64,000 nucleotides of DNA from positions 186,001 through 250,000 of the forward strand of contig NZ_FOMD01000003.1 in the NCBI RefSeq assembly GCF_900112525.1, given 5' to 3'. The notes below the pieces were generated by a model that was not told the origin of the DNA, ran no database searches, and saw only the letters and a program-made list of their open reading frames with translations. Made by a program: the position numbers and the translations under genes. Positions 34,202-44,546 of the stretch are shown here, in pieces (the first letter of the stretch is position 1; each line of letters opens with the position of its first letter). The stretch comes from Klenkia taihuensis. GTDB lineage: Bacteria; Actinomycetota; Actinomycetes; Mycobacteriales; Geodermatophilaceae.

Positions 34202-34786
34202 GTGCCGACCATCCGCATCGCCCAGGACCCCGAGGCCGACGCGTTGCTCGGTCGCGACCCGCTCGCGCTGCTGCTGGGCATGCTGCTGGACCAGCAGTTC
34301 CCCATGGAGCGCGCCTTCGCCGGGCCGGCGCTGCTGGCCCAGCGGCTGGGGACCGACACCCTGTCCGCGGCTGCCATCGCCGACACCGACCCGGAGACGC
34401 TGAAGGCGGCCTTCGCCGGGCCGCCGGCGGTGCACCGCTACCCGGGCTCGATGGCCGAGCGCACGCAGGCGGTGTGCCGGCTGCTGGTGGAACGCCACGA
34501 CGGCCGCGCCGAGCAGCTGTGGGCCGACGTCCCGGACGGCGCGACCCTGCTGCGGCGCATCGGCGAGCTGCCCGGGTTCGGCGCGCAGAAGGCGAAGATC
34601 CTGGTCGCCCTGCTCGGCAAGCAGTACGGCGTCACCCCGCCCGGCTGGCGGGAGGCGGCCGGTGACTACGGCGCCGACGGCGCCCGGCGTTCGGTCGCCG
34701 ACGTGGTCGACCCCACCAGCCTGGCCGAGGTGCGCGCCTTCAAGCAGGAGGCGAAGGCCGCCGCGAAGGCGAAGAAGACCAGCTGA
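34202..34786 (+). CDS. HhH-GPD-type base-excision repair family protein
   Basis: A 194-aa helical protein resembling the uncharacterised HhH-GPD base-excision repair family of actinobacteria. LLLGMLLDQQFPMERAFAGP is the conserved early helix with the Gln pair typical of DNA glycosylases. LLRRIGELPGFGAQKAKILV is the helix-hairpin-helix (LPGFGxxKA). The C-terminus is Lys/Ala-rich (KAAAKAKKTS), perhaps for DNA contact. The catalytic Asp normally placed after the HhH is not evident. A CAGACT hexamer sits 6 nt before GTG 34202, and the in-frame extension upstream is not convincing. Confidence 0.78.
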   Translation: MPTIRIAQDPEADALLGRDPLALLLGMLLDQQFPMERAFAGPALLAQRLGTDTLSAAAIADTDPETLKAAFAGPPAVHRYPGSMAERTQAVCRLLVERHDGRAEQLWADVPDGATLLRRIGELPGFGAQKAKILVALLGKQYGVTPPGWREAAGDYGADGARRSVADVVDPTSLAEVRAFKQEAKAAAKAKKTS

Positions 34787-34844
34787 AACGAGATTTCCCG
34801 GCACGCCGGGCGGGGGTGCCCGATCCGGTGGCACGATGGGTCGT

Positions 34845-35180
34845 GTGACCACGAACCGCGAGACCCGCAACGAGCCGGTCCTCATCACGGAGGCGCAGCC
34901 GAGCCTGGGTGACCAGCACGCGGCGCGCAAGAAGCGGTACGTGATCACGATGCTCATCCGCATCGTGAGCGTCATGCTCGCCGCGATCTTCTACCAGACG
35001 CTGTGGCTGATGGCGATCTTCGCCGTCCTCGGCACCGTGCTGCCGTGGATCGCCGTGGTGATGGCCAACGACCGGCCGCCGAAGAAGAAGGTCGACGTGA
35101 ACCGGTACGAGGTCCCCGCCCCGGACCGGATCCTCGAGGCCCGGCCCAGCGCCGGGCGGGTCATAGACTCGGAGCCGTGA
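34845..35180 (+). CDS. DUF3099 membrane protein
   Basis: A 111-aa protein: N-terminal VLITEAQPSLGDQHAARKKR (the DUF3099 signature), then two membrane segments (IRIVSVMLAAIFYQTLWLMA and FAVLGTVLPWIAVVMAND) and a Lys-rich cytoplasmic tail. GTG 34845 follows a CACGAT hexamer by 7 nt; ATG 34836 is in frame but would lie in that promoter. It overlaps the DUF3039 gene by 4 bp. Function unknown; conserved near sigB/sigA in actinobacteria. Confidence 0.82.
   Translation: MTTNRETRNEPVLITEAQPSLGDQHAARKKRYVITMLIRIVSVMLAAIFYQTLWLMAIFAVLGTVLPWIAVVMANDRPPKKKVDVNRYEVPAPDRILEARPSAGRVIDSEP
35164..35169 (+). promoter_or_regulatory. Internal leaderless -10 (TAGACT) for the DUF3039 gene
   Basis: TAGACT ends 7 nt before GTG 35177, within the last codons of the DUF3099 gene. 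It could give DUF3039 its own leaderless transcript besides coupled translation. Confidence 0.4.
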
Positions 35181-35401
35181 GCACCGAGATCCTGGACCGC
35201 CCGGACGTCCGCGAGAACACCACCTCGCAGCCGCCGGAGGTCTTCCACTACGTGAAGAAGAACCAGATCGCCGAGAGCGCCGTCATGGGCACCCTGGTCG
35301 AGGCGCTGTGCGGCGAGGTCTTCCCGGTGACCAAGAGCCCCAAGCCCGGCAGCCCGGTGTGCGAGCCGTGCAAGGAGGTCTACGCCCAGCTCAAGAAGTG
35401 A
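35177..35401 (+). CDS. DUF3039 small protein
   Basis: A 74-aa actinobacterial protein. The conserved part is FHYVKKNQIAESAVMGTLVE followed by ALCGEVFPVTKSPKPG and VCEPCKEVYAQL, whose three cysteines (one in LCGE, then CEPC) look like a metal-binding knuckle. It starts in a GTGA overlap with DUF3099. Function unknown. It ends 1 bp from the convergent YihY-family gene. Confidence 0.88.
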   Translation: MSTEILDRPDVRENTTSQPPEVFHYVKKNQIAESAVMGTLVEALCGEVFPVTKSPKPGSPVCEPCKEVYAQLKK

Positions 35402-35402
35402 G

Positions 35403-36458
35403 CTAGCGCAGACCCAGCTTCTTCGCCTCGAGCTCGATCTTCGCGGCCCGGCGACGGCGGCGCCGGCGGTCGTGCCGGCGCTGCCCGGTGGGCCAGCGGG
35501 CCTCCACCGTGGCGTTGAGCTCGGCGCCCAGCAGGACCGCCATGCCGAGGAAGAAGCAGAACAGCAGCGCCGCGATCGGGGCCGCCAGCGCGCCGTAGGG
35601 CAGCGCGGTGGTGAGCACGTCGGCGACGTAGGTGCGCAGCACCAGGGCGGCGCCGATGAAGAACCCGGCCGCGAAGACCGCGCCCAGCAGGTGCCGCACC
35701 CACGGCAGCCGCCGGGGCAGCGTGACGTGGTAGAAGCTCGTCAGCGCCAGGATGAGCACGATGGCCACCAGCGGCCAGTACACCGCGTTCACCAGCACCG
35801 TCGCCGTGCCCTGCACGTTCTCCGGCAGCAGCGCGACCAGGGCTCCGCGGCCCAGCACCAGCAGCGGCAGGGACAGCACCGCGATGACCAGGGCGACCAC
35901 GAACAGGCCCAGCGCCATCAGCCGGGTGCGGATCGGCCCGCGGATGTCGCGCTGGTCGTAGGCGATGACGCTGGTGTTCATGAACGTCGCCACGCCCGAG
36001 GACCCGGCCCACAGCGACAGCAGGAAGCCGATGCTCACCACGTCGAGCCGCCCGGAGTTCAGGATGTCGGTCAGCGTGGGCTGCACCAGGCTGTCGACGA
36101 CGCCGGGGGTCAGCGCCTCGGACGCCAGCTCCACCAGGCGCGCCTCGATCTCGGCCACCGCGGAGTCGCCGATGAACGTGCTCAGGTAGCCCAGCGAGCC
36201 GAGCAGCCCGATGAGCAGCGGCGGCACCGACAGGATCTGCCAGAACGACGCCTCCGCCGACAATCCCAGGATGCGGTCCTGCCAGGCCTTGGCCACCGTG
36301 CGGCCCAGCACCTGCAGCGGCACCCGCAGGGGCGCGGGCATCCGGGACACCAGCCCGCGGCGTCTGTCCGGCTCCTCGGCGTCCGGGGACCCGGCCGGAC
36401 CGCCGGCCCCGAGGTCACCGGCGGAGGCCGGGGAGCCCGAGGGCAGGACGGTCGCCAC
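35403..36458 (-). CDS. YihY/virulence-factor BrkB-family membrane protein
   Basis: A 351-aa inner-membrane protein with about six membrane segments. It has the family segments LSAEASFWQILSVPPLLIGL (N-terminal), FLLSLWAGSSGVATFMNTSV and LPYGALAAPIAALLFCFFLG, and a C-terminal Arg-rich tail (RRHDRRRRRRRAAKIE). Often misnamed RNase BN; the true function is unknown. GTG 36458 is the most upstream plausible start; a later ATG (MPAPLRVPL) is possible. It follows the VanW gene by 56 bp, a gap with an imperfect hairpin near 36480-36506. Confidence 0.85.
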   Translation of the reverse strand: MATVLPSGSPASAGDLGAGGPAGSPDAEEPDRRRGLVSRMPAPLRVPLQVLGRTVAKAWQDRILGLSAEASFWQILSVPPLLIGLLGSLGYLSTFIGDSAVAEIEARLVELASEALTPGVVDSLVQPTLTDILNSGRLDVVSIGFLLSLWAGSSGVATFMNTSVIAYDQRDIRGPIRTRLMALGLFVVALVIAVLSLPLLVLGRGALVALLPENVQGTATVLVNAVYWPLVAIVLILALTSFYHVTLPRRLPWVRHLLGAVFAAGFFIGAALVLRTYVADVLTTALPYGALAAPIAALLFCFFLGMAVLLGAELNATVEARWPTGQRRHDRRRRRRRAAKIELEAKKLGLR

Positions 36459-36514
36459 CGGCCCAGTGTGCCGGAGCGGTGGCGTGCCCGTGCGGACACG
36501 CCCACCCGGAGGGG

Positions 36515-38923
36515 TCAGTACCGGCGCGGACGGCGGCCGGTCGGCTGGGCCGGTGCGCCCGGCGCGGTGGACTCCGGCGCGGGCGGCGCCACCGGCACGC
36601 AGCGGATCACCGGCTCGGCGGCGTAGCGGGTGTCGAACTCCTCGGTGCGCACCTGCTGGCCCGTCGCCGGGTCCTTGAAGATCCGGGTGACGGTGATGTC
36701 GAAGCCGTTCGCACCGCCCTGCGGGCTGCAGTTGCCGTCGTCGGGCTTCTCCTGCACCACCGGCGTCCGCACGTTGTACCGGTCGCTGCTGACCGACTCG
36801 ACGTCGTAGCGCTTGGTGCCCCAGAAGGTCACCGTCAGCGCGCCGGGCACCCACTCGGTCTGCACGTACACCCCGGTCGGGCTGTCGTTGCGCCACTGCA
36901 GGTCGATGGAGTCGTAGTAGACGGTGGCCTCGCGGCCGGCCGGGTAGCGGCTGATGTAGTAGCTGTGCGGCTTGTGGTAGACGTCCTCGAGCCCGGCGAA
37001 GAACACCGCGTTGAACATCGTGGTGGCGAACTGGCTGATGCCGCCGCCCACGGCCTGGGTGAACTCGCCGTTGTTGATGACGCCGGCCGGCACGTAGCCC
37101 TGCGCCTCGCCGCGGGGGCCGGTGTAGCCGTTCAGGCTGAACGTCTCGCCCGGCAGGACCACCGCGCCGTCGACGAACTCGGCGACCACCCGGATGTTGG
37201 TGCCGCTGGCCGAGTTGGTGAAGTTCGTGGTGAACGTGCTGATCGGCTCCACGATGCCCAGCGCGTTCGCCTCGTCGGTGGTGAACTCGGCGGGCACCGT
37301 GCCCAGGCTGGCGGTGACCGCCCGCGGGGCCGGCTCGGTCAGCACCGGGAGCAGGGAGGACGCCAGCGCGGCCGGGTCGATGCCGGTGCCGTCGACCGAG
37401 GGGACGACGGAGATGGTGTCGCCGGAGATCTCGAAGCGGGCGTCCTCGGCCGGCGTCCCGAACTCCCCGAGCTGGTCGCCGAGCGCGGTCTGCAGCGCGG
37501 CCGGGTCCAGCGTGGTGTCCAGCGCACCGCCCTCGCCGGGCGCGAAGCGCAGCGCCGAGGCGATGCCGTCGGCGGACAGCTCCGCGGTGGTGCCGTCGTC
37601 GCCGTCGACGGTCACCGGTGCGGCCAGGGCGGGGGTGACGACGTCGTCCAGGGCCTGCTGCGCGGCGTCGTCCTGGACCTGGACGTCGACGGTGTCGACC
37701 GGCAGCTCGATGGGCGTGGCCGGGTCGCCGCCGGAGGACAGCGCCTCGGTGACGGCGTCGCCGGCCGCCTCGCGGTCCAGCTGCCGGCCGGTGACGGCGG
37801 GCACGACCGAGGCCGCGGTGCCCTCGAGGGCGATGGTGGCGTCGACCGGGGCGCGGTCCACCGTCTCGGCGAACGCGTCGACCTGGGCCATGAGCGCGGT
37901 CTCGTCGCCGGTGATGACGGGGGTGACGTCGCGCTCGGTGAACACCGACACCAGCCGGGTCCAGGGGTTGAGCGGCTGCCCGGAGGCGGCCTGCACCGTC
38001 TGGTCGACGTCGAGGGTGATGCCGGCGGTGGCGGGGGAGAGCACGCCCTGCACGTCGTCGGCGACCAGCACGTGGTCGGCGGTGACCCGGGGGGCGAGCT
38101 GCTCGGTGAGGGCCTGGGACGCCGCGCTCGGGGACAGGCCGCCGATCGGCACGCCGGCGACCACGGTGTTGCGGGGGACGTCGTCGCCGGCCACGGCCAG
38201 GTCGACGCCGTAGGCCACGCCGAGGGCGAGCAGCAGCGCGGCGGGCACCAGGACCGCGGGACGCCGCCAGCGGGGGCGGTGGGTGCCGTCGTCGGCGGTG
38301 GGGCCCGCGGGCGGGGGCTCCTCGGCGTCGGCGGCGCGGGTGGGTGCGGGGTCGTCGTCGGGCACGTCGCGGGGGGCGACGGCCGCGGGGACCTCGGCGG
38401 TCTGCTCCACGTCGGCGGGCCCGGGGTCGTCAGCGCTGGCCGGGTCGTCCCGGACGGGGTCCACCTCGGCCGTGTCGTCGGCCGCGTCGTCGGCGGCGGG
38501 CTCGGCGGGCTGCTCGTCGACCGGGTCCGGCTCGTCGACCGCGCGGGGGGCGTCGTCCTCGGCGGGGACGTCGGCCGGGGGGACGGCGCCGATGACCTGG
38601 GTCGAGTCGGCCTCGTCCTGGGGCGCGCCGGCCCGCAGCTCGCCGGTGGGCGTCTGGTCGACCGGCAGCGGGGGCGGCACGTCGGCGTCGGCGGCGCGCC
38701 GGCGGGGGGTCACCGGGAGGGGCTGGCCGGGTGGGGCGACCGGGGTCTGCCCACCCCAGCCGGGTGCGGCGGGGCGGGGGCGCTCGACGGCCGGGGGAGC
38801 GGACGGGCGGCCCGAGCCGACGGTGCCGTCGGGCTGGAGCCGGGCGGTCCGGTCGTCGCCACCACCCGGGGACTCACCCTCGGGTCGAGGGTCAGGGTCG
38901 CGGCGGGGGGTCTCGTCGCTCAT
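36515..38923 (-). CDS. VanW-family protein with peptidoglycan-binding-like domains
   Basis: An 802-aa protein. Residues 1-215 are a disordered Pro/Asp/Glu/Ala-rich cytoplasmic region, one membrane anchor follows (AVLVPAALLLALGVAYGVDL, about 220-240), then repeated PG_binding_4/YoaR-type domains (VAGVPIGGLSPSAASQAL). The VanW domain is near 570-730 (FSLNGYTGPRGEAQGYVPAG, GGGISQFATTMFNAVFFAGL). It probably sits at the cell wall and is tied to peptidoglycan metabolism; VanW itself has no known reaction. It has a structured leader containing a short open frame (38930-39040). Confidence 0.88.
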   Translation of the reverse strand: MSDETPRRDPDPRPEGESPGGGDDRTARLQPDGTVGSGRPSAPPAVERPRPAAPGWGGQTPVAPPGQPLPVTPRRRAADADVPPPLPVDQTPTGELRAGAPQDEADSTQVIGAVPPADVPAEDDAPRAVDEPDPVDEQPAEPAADDAADDTAEVDPVRDDPASADDPGPADVEQTAEVPAAVAPRDVPDDDPAPTRAADAEEPPPAGPTADDGTHRPRWRRPAVLVPAALLLALGVAYGVDLAVAGDDVPRNTVVAGVPIGGLSPSAASQALTEQLAPRVTADHVLVADDVQGVLSPATAGITLDVDQTVQAASGQPLNPWTRLVSVFTERDVTPVITGDETALMAQVDAFAETVDRAPVDATIALEGTAASVVPAVTGRQLDREAAGDAVTEALSSGGDPATPIELPVDTVDVQVQDDAAQQALDDVVTPALAAPVTVDGDDGTTAELSADGIASALRFAPGEGGALDTTLDPAALQTALGDQLGEFGTPAEDARFEISGDTISVVPSVDGTGIDPAALASSLLPVLTEPAPRAVTASLGTVPAEFTTDEANALGIVEPISTFTTNFTNSASGTNIRVVAEFVDGAVVLPGETFSLNGYTGPRGEAQGYVPAGVINNGEFTQAVGGGISQFATTMFNAVFFAGLEDVYHKPHSYYISRYPAGREATVYYDSIDLQWRNDSPTGVYVQTEWVPGALTVTFWGTKRYDVESVSSDRYNVRTPVVQEKPDDGNCSPQGGANGFDITVTRIFKDPATGQQVRTEEFDTRYAAEPVIRCVPVAPPAPESTAPGAPAQPTGRRPRRY

Positions 38924-38929
38924 CGCAGG

Positions 38930-39040
38930 TCACGCTCGCTGTCGGTCGGCCGGTCCAGGAGCCCCGGACGCGGCGACGCCGCCGGAACCGCGCCCCGCGA
39001 GGGGGTGGGCGCCGGCGGCGTCGTCGGGTGAGAGCTCCAT
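38930..39040 (-). CDS. Candidate 36-residue upstream open frame in the VanW leader
   Basis: ATG 39040 opens a 36-codon frame (starting MELSPDDAAGAHPL) that ends with TGA 6 nt before the VanW ATG. A TATCGT -10 (minus strand, 39052-39057) lies 11 nt upstream. The frame covers both arms of a strong inverted repeat, so its translation would melt that hairpin. The peptide itself shows no family; it may be regulatory only, or spurious. Confidence 0.3.
   Translation of the reverse strand: MELSPDDAAGAHPLAGRGSGGVAASGAPGPADRQRA
38974..39023 (-). promoter_or_regulatory. Large inverted repeat in the VanW leader
   Basis: Perfect 12-bp arms cgacgccgccgg (38974-38985) and ccggcggcgtcg (39012-39023) around a 26-nt loop lie between the putative promoter and the VanW start. 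Such a stem in the 5' leader could act as an attenuator or hide a translation signal; it may also serve as the terminator of the DUF7455 gene ending at 39067. Confidence 0.5.
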
Positions 39041-39066
39041 CGCTGTGCGCGACGATAGCGCCTCGG

Positions 39067-39282
39067 TCAGGCGGTGACGGGCTGCTCGCTGTCCGCGTCG
39101 ATGATCTCGATGGCGATGTCGCGCAGCTTCGCGTCGTACTCGCGGGCGTGGTGCCCGCAGAAGACGAGGTCGCTGCCGCTCGCGAGCACGACCCGCACCT
39201 TGGCCAGTGCACCGCACCGGTCGCAGTGGAAGGGAACGACCAGGTCATCGGTGGAACGGTTCGTCGTCAGGGTCTGGGTCAT
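39067..39282 (-). CDS. Small zinc-ribbon-like protein (DUF7455 family)
   Basis: A 71-aa protein with a CDRCGALAKVRVVLASGSDL motif and FCGHHAREY, giving a C-x2-C ... C-x2-H set that should bind zinc. The fold looks like a rubredoxin/zinc-ribbon knuckle. This short protein is conserved downstream of the primary sigma gene in many actinobacteria; I place it in the DUF7455 family from memory. Function unknown; it might act in transcription given its neighbour. Confidence 0.82.
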   Translation of the reverse strand: MTQTLTTNRSTDDLVVPFHCDRCGALAKVRVVLASGSDLVFCGHHAREYDAKLRDIAIEIIDADSEQPVTA

Positions 39283-39602
39283 CTGGTCATCACTCGCTCT
39301 CTACCGCACGGACCCGCGTTCGCGGATCGGCCTCCTGCACAGCGCCAGGATGACCCCCGGTGTTCCCGATCCGGCCCTCCGACCCTCCGACGCGCCGCAG
39401 GCGGTGTGCCGGGTGGTGCAGGACCTGGTGTGTGGAGCGGGTGAGCAGGGATCGCACTGGTTGGTCTGTGTTGCGTGGTTCCGCTGCTCTCGTTGACGGC
39501 TCCACGCTACAACTGATGCCCGCCGGCTGCCGCCGCCAATCCCGCCGCCCCCCGCCGGAGTGGGAAACGTGATGCCTCCGTGACCGGGCGCACAGCGCGG
39601 GC
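39283..39602. other. Intergenic region between sigA and the zinc-ribbon gene
   Basis: A 320-bp gap on the leftward strand after sigA. It is less G+C-rich than its surroundings around 39420-39520. A small hairpin (ccgcg-tt-cgcgg, near 39315) is present. A 71-codon frame (39290-39505, minus) exists but has unnatural composition. I see no convincing terminator for sigA and no clear promoter for the next gene. Confidence 0.4.
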
Positions 39603-40865
<1,263 letters not shown>

Positions 40866-40938
40866 TCGAGTTCCTTCCCGTGCTGCGGCGCGTGCCCCGG
40901 CGCCGTCAGGCTGACCGGCGACGCTCGGGGACGCCGAC

Positions 40939-40944
40939 AGTGTA
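40939..40944 (-). promoter_or_regulatory. sigA -10 element (TACACT)
   Basis: On the minus strand TACACT sits 73 nt before GTG 40865, giving a leader of roughly 65 nt with a ribosome site. No good -35 hexamer is visible at 17 bp. Confidence 0.5.
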
Positions 40945-41011
40945 GCGAGGGTCACGTCGCCGGCGGCGGGATCCGGCACGCGGCCGGTCCGGAACGGTTG
41001 TGCGCGACCGG

Positions 41012-41755
<744 letters not shown>

Positions 41756-41761
41756 GCCGAC

Positions 41762-41767
41762 AGGCTA
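41762..41767 (-). promoter_or_regulatory. Leaderless -10 (TAGCCT) for ppgK
   Basis: On the minus strand TAGCCT ends 6 nt before GTG 41755. A CAGGAT hexamer at 41817-41822 (plus strand, 6 nt before suhB) mirrors it for the divergent gene. Confidence 0.5.
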
Positions 41768-41828
41768 GTGATCCGGGTCGCGGTCGGCTGCACCAGCCGT
41801 GCGCGGCCTCACCCGGCAGGATCAGCGC

Positions 41829-42644
41829 GTGACCGCAGACCCCCGTCCCGCCCCCGCCGAGCTGCTGGACCTGGCCCTGGCCACCGCCCGCGAGGCGGCC
41901 GCCCTGGTCGCCGACGGCCGGGCCAGCGCCGCCGACGACGTGCAGAGCAAGACCACCACGGTGGACGTCGTCACCGCGGTGGACAAGGCCAGCGAGCAGC
42001 TGGTGGTCGACCGCCTGCTCGCCGCCCGCCCCGACGACGGGGTGCTGGGGGAGGAGGGGGCCTCCCGGCCGGGCAGCAGCGGTGTGCGCTGGGTGGTCGA
42101 CCCGATCGACGGGACGGTGAACTTCCTCTACGGCCTGGGCTCCTACGCGGTGTGCATCGCCGCCGAGGTGGACGGCGTGGCGGTGGCCGGCGTGGTGGCC
42201 GACGTCCCGACCGGTGAGGTGTACGCCGCGGTGCGCGGCGGCGGGGCGTGGGTGGAGCGCGACGGCGTCCGCACCCCGCTGCGCTGCTCGTCCCCGGCCA
42301 GCCTGGAGGTGACGCTGGTGGGCACCGGGTTCGCCTACGACCGCGGCATCCGCACCTGGCAGGGCGAGGTGCTGGCCCGGCTGCTGCCCGAGGTCCGCGA
42401 CGTCCGCCGGTGGGGGTCGGCGGCGGTGGAGATCTGCCTGGCCGCCGCGGGCCGGGTCGACGCGTTCTACCAGCTCGACCTCAAGCCCTGGGACTTCACG
42501 GCCGCCTGCCTGGTGGCCGAGGAGGCCGGCCTGGAGGTGCAGGTGACCACCGGCCAGCGCATGGCCGACCCCCTCGTCACCGCCGCCCCCGCCGGCGTCG
42601 CGGACGCGTTCCGGGCACTGGTCGCCCGGGCGCACACCCCCTAG
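41829..42644 (+). CDS. suhB: Inositol monophosphatase-family protein
   Basis: A 271-aa Mg2+-dependent, Li+-sensitive phosphatase. It has the metal-binding Glu-Glu of VLGEEGAS, WVVDPIDGTVNFLYGLG (the DPIDGT motif), and late motif KPWDFTAACLVAEEAGLEV. Likely substrates are inositol phosphates, for mycothiol or phosphatidylinositol synthesis, or another sugar phosphate. GTG 41829 follows a CAGGAT hexamer by 6 nt. Its TAG stop shares CTAG with the convergent cei gene. Confidence 0.92.
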   Translation: MTADPRPAPAELLDLALATAREAAALVADGRASAADDVQSKTTTVDVVTAVDKASEQLVVDRLLAARPDDGVLGEEGASRPGSSGVRWVVDPIDGTVNFLYGLGSYAVCIAAEVDGVAVAGVVADVPTGEVYAAVRGGGAWVERDGVRTPLRCSSPASLEVTLVGTGFAYDRGIRTWQGEVLARLLPEVRDVRRWGSAAVEICLAAAGRVDAFYQLDLKPWDFTAACLVAEEAGLEVQVTTGQRMADPLVTAAPAGVADAFRALVARAHTP

Positions 42645-43186
42645 CAGGCGGCGGCGGAGGCGCTGGCTGCGGGCGTGAGGGCGGCGGCGACCGCCTCGGG
42701 GGTGGCCAGCTCGGTGAACTGCGGCCCGATGACCAGGTCGACCGTGGCGTCGGCGCGGGTGTCCTGGTACTCGCCGGCGCCGGGCAGGAACAGCTCCAGG
42801 TAGCGGGCGGCCTCGGCGCCGCGGGGGCCGAAGCGGACCTCGCCGACCCCGGCCACCTCGGCCCGGCGGGGGGAGGAGTCGTTGGCGAACTCGGTCACGA
42901 CGAACCCGCGCGACTGCATGGTGGCCGCGACGGTGCCGGCCAGGCCGGCGGTGTCGGTGGCGTTGAGCACCCGGATCTGAACGGTGGTCGGGTCCAGCGA
43001 GGGCGCGGCGGCCTCGGCGCTGGAGCAGGCGGCGGCGTCGGCGCGGGCGCCGGCGGCCTCGGTGCGGAAGACGTTCCACCACACGCCGAGGGCGGCCAGG
43101 GCGAGCACGAGCAGGAAGATGACCGGGACCAGGGGACGGCGGTCGCGGCTGGCGCGGGCCGGGCGCCGCTCGCTGGTCTGGGTCAA
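42641..43186 (-). CDS. cei: LytR C-terminal-domain protein, Cei-like envelope integrity protein
   Basis: A 181-aa membrane-anchored protein. It has an Arg-rich N-terminus, one membrane segment (LVPVIFLLVLALAALGVWW), then an extracytoplasmic LytR_C domain beginning VQIRVLNATDTAGLAGTVAA. In mycobacteria the protein at this place (Cei) supports envelope integrity. The start must be TTG 43186: no ATG or GTG lies between it and the upstream in-frame TGA, and ggag-rich sequence sits about 8 nt before it. The stop overlaps the suhB stop. Confidence 0.85.
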   Translation of the reverse strand: MTQTSERRPARASRDRRPLVPVIFLLVLALAALGVWWNVFRTEAAGARADAAACSSAEAAAPSLDPTTVQIRVLNATDTAGLAGTVAATMQSRGFVVTEFANDSSPRRAEVAGVGEVRFGPRGAEAARYLELFLPGAGEYQDTRADATVDLVIGPQFTELATPEAVAAALTPAASASAAAC

Positions 43187-43244
43187 CTGCGCTCCACTCC
43201 GGGCAGGTCAGGGATCGGCGAGATCGTAGTGCGGCCGGGGCCGC

Positions 43245-44291
43245 TCAGACCGCACCGTCGGCCAGCGCGGCGCGCCCCAGCGCGACGCAGGGCCCGATCT
43301 TGTCCGCGTACCCGGTGGCGTCCTTGCCGGCCATGGCGCCGGCGGCGGAGCGGGCGACGATGCCGGCCAGGATGGAGGCGAACTTGAAGTAGGCGAACCC
43401 GACGTACCAGGACAGGTCGCCCAGGTCGGTGCCGGTGCGCGCGGCGTAGCGCTCGGCCACCTGGGCGCGGGTGGGGAAGCCGGGCAGGGTGGTGACCGCC
43501 GAGAGGGCGACGCCGCGGTCCTCGCCGGCCTCGGGCCAGTAGACGAAGAGCATGCCGAGGTCGGTGAGCGGGTCGCCGAGGGTGGACATCTCCCAGTCCA
43601 GGACCGCCCGCACCCGGCCGGGCACGTCGGGGTCGAGCAGGCAGTTGTCCATCCGGTAGTCGCCGTGGACGATGCCGCTGCGCTGGGTGGCGGGGACGGT
43701 CGCGGCCAGCTGGGCGGCCAGGGCGTCGAGGTCGGGCCGGTCGGTGTCGCGGGTGGCCTCCCACTGCGTGGTCCACCGGCGCACCTGGCGGGCCAGGAAG
43801 CCCTCGGGCCGGCCGAAGTCGGCCAGGCCCACCGCCGCGGGGTCGACGGAGTGCAGGTCGGCCAGCACGTCGACCAGGCCGTCGCCGAGGGCGCGGCGCT
43901 CGCCCTCGGTGTCGGCGTAGCCGGGCGGCAGCTGGTCGACGACGTGCACGCCCTCGACCCGCTCCATGACGTAGAAGGGCGCGCCGAGCACCTCGGGGTC
44001 GGTGCACAGGTGCAGCGTGCGCGGCACGGGCACGGGGGTGCCGGCCAGCGCGCTGACCACCCGGTGCTCGCGGGCCATGTCGTGCGCGGTGGCCAGCACG
44101 GCACCGGTGGGCGGGCGGCGGAGGATGACCGCGTCGGAGGCGGGGCCCTCGGCGGGGGTCACCACGTAGGTGAGGTTGGACATGCCCGCCGCGATGAGCG
44201 ACACGTCGACCCGCTGCCAGCGCGGGTCGTCCAGGACGGTCGCGAGGTAGGGGCCGACGACCCCCGGGTCGGCACCCACGATGGCGGTCAT
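43245..44291 (-). CDS. Aminoglycoside phosphotransferase-like (APH/ACAD10-type) protein
   Basis: A 348-aa kinase-fold protein. The N-lobe has LIAAGMSNLTYVV and a Lys-less VILRRPP strand. The catalytic loop is GIVHGDYRMDNCLLD (HGD-x4-N, with Asp as base) and the metal-binding site is LDWEMSTLGDPLTDLGMLF. This matches the phosphotransferase group linked with acyl-CoA dehydrogenases (hydroxyacyl-CoA phosphorylation) rather than drug resistance. TACCCT lies 6 nt before ATG 44291. It interrupts an otherwise conserved gene order between cei and DUF4193. Confidence 0.85.
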   Translation of the reverse strand: MTAIVGADPGVVGPYLATVLDDPRWQRVDVSLIAAGMSNLTYVVTPAEGPASDAVILRRPPTGAVLATAHDMAREHRVVSALAGTPVPVPRTLHLCTDPEVLGAPFYVMERVEGVHVVDQLPPGYADTEGERRALGDGLVDVLADLHSVDPAAVGLADFGRPEGFLARQVRRWTTQWEATRDTDRPDLDALAAQLAATVPATQRSGIVHGDYRMDNCLLDPDVPGRVRAVLDWEMSTLGDPLTDLGMLFVYWPEAGEDRGVALSAVTTLPGFPTRAQVAERYAARTGTDLGDLSWYVGFAYFKFASILAGIVARSAAGAMAGKDATGYADKIGPCVALGRAALADGAV

Positions 44292-44297
44292 CGGCGC

Positions 44298-44303
44298 AGG
44301 GTA
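44298..44303 (-). promoter_or_regulatory. Leaderless -10 (TACCCT) for the phosphotransferase gene
   Basis: On the minus strand TACCCT ends 6 nt before ATG 44291. The rest of the 255-bp gap up to 44546 holds a 15-bp palindrome (44425-44439, arms tgccgga/tccggca) but no gene I can support. Confidence 0.5.
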
Positions 44304-44546
44304 GCCTCTGGCGCTCCCGCCCCGGACGACCCCGTTCCGCGGCCGCGCGACGACGCCCACCGGACACGGTGTGTGACGCCCGCCGACCCGGGCACAAACG
44401 CGGCACCCGCCACGTTGGGTGGCCTGCCGGAGTCCGGCAGCACCGCGAGCGGGGCCCCGAGGGCCGGCCCGAGACCGCGGCGGCCGGACGGGGCGAGGAC
44501 AACGGGCCAGCGGCCCGCACGACGAAGAGAAGAAGAGGGGCACACC

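Noticed and set aside
39290-39505. A 71-codon open frame on the minus strand between sigA and the zinc-ribbon gene
   Set aside because: Unnatural composition, no ribosome site, and it runs through the likely leader of the next gene.
44425-44439. 15-bp palindrome upstream of the DUF4193 gene as an operator
   Set aside because: A short G+C-rich palindrome with 1-bp centre is expected by chance at this composition, and no promoter element is near.
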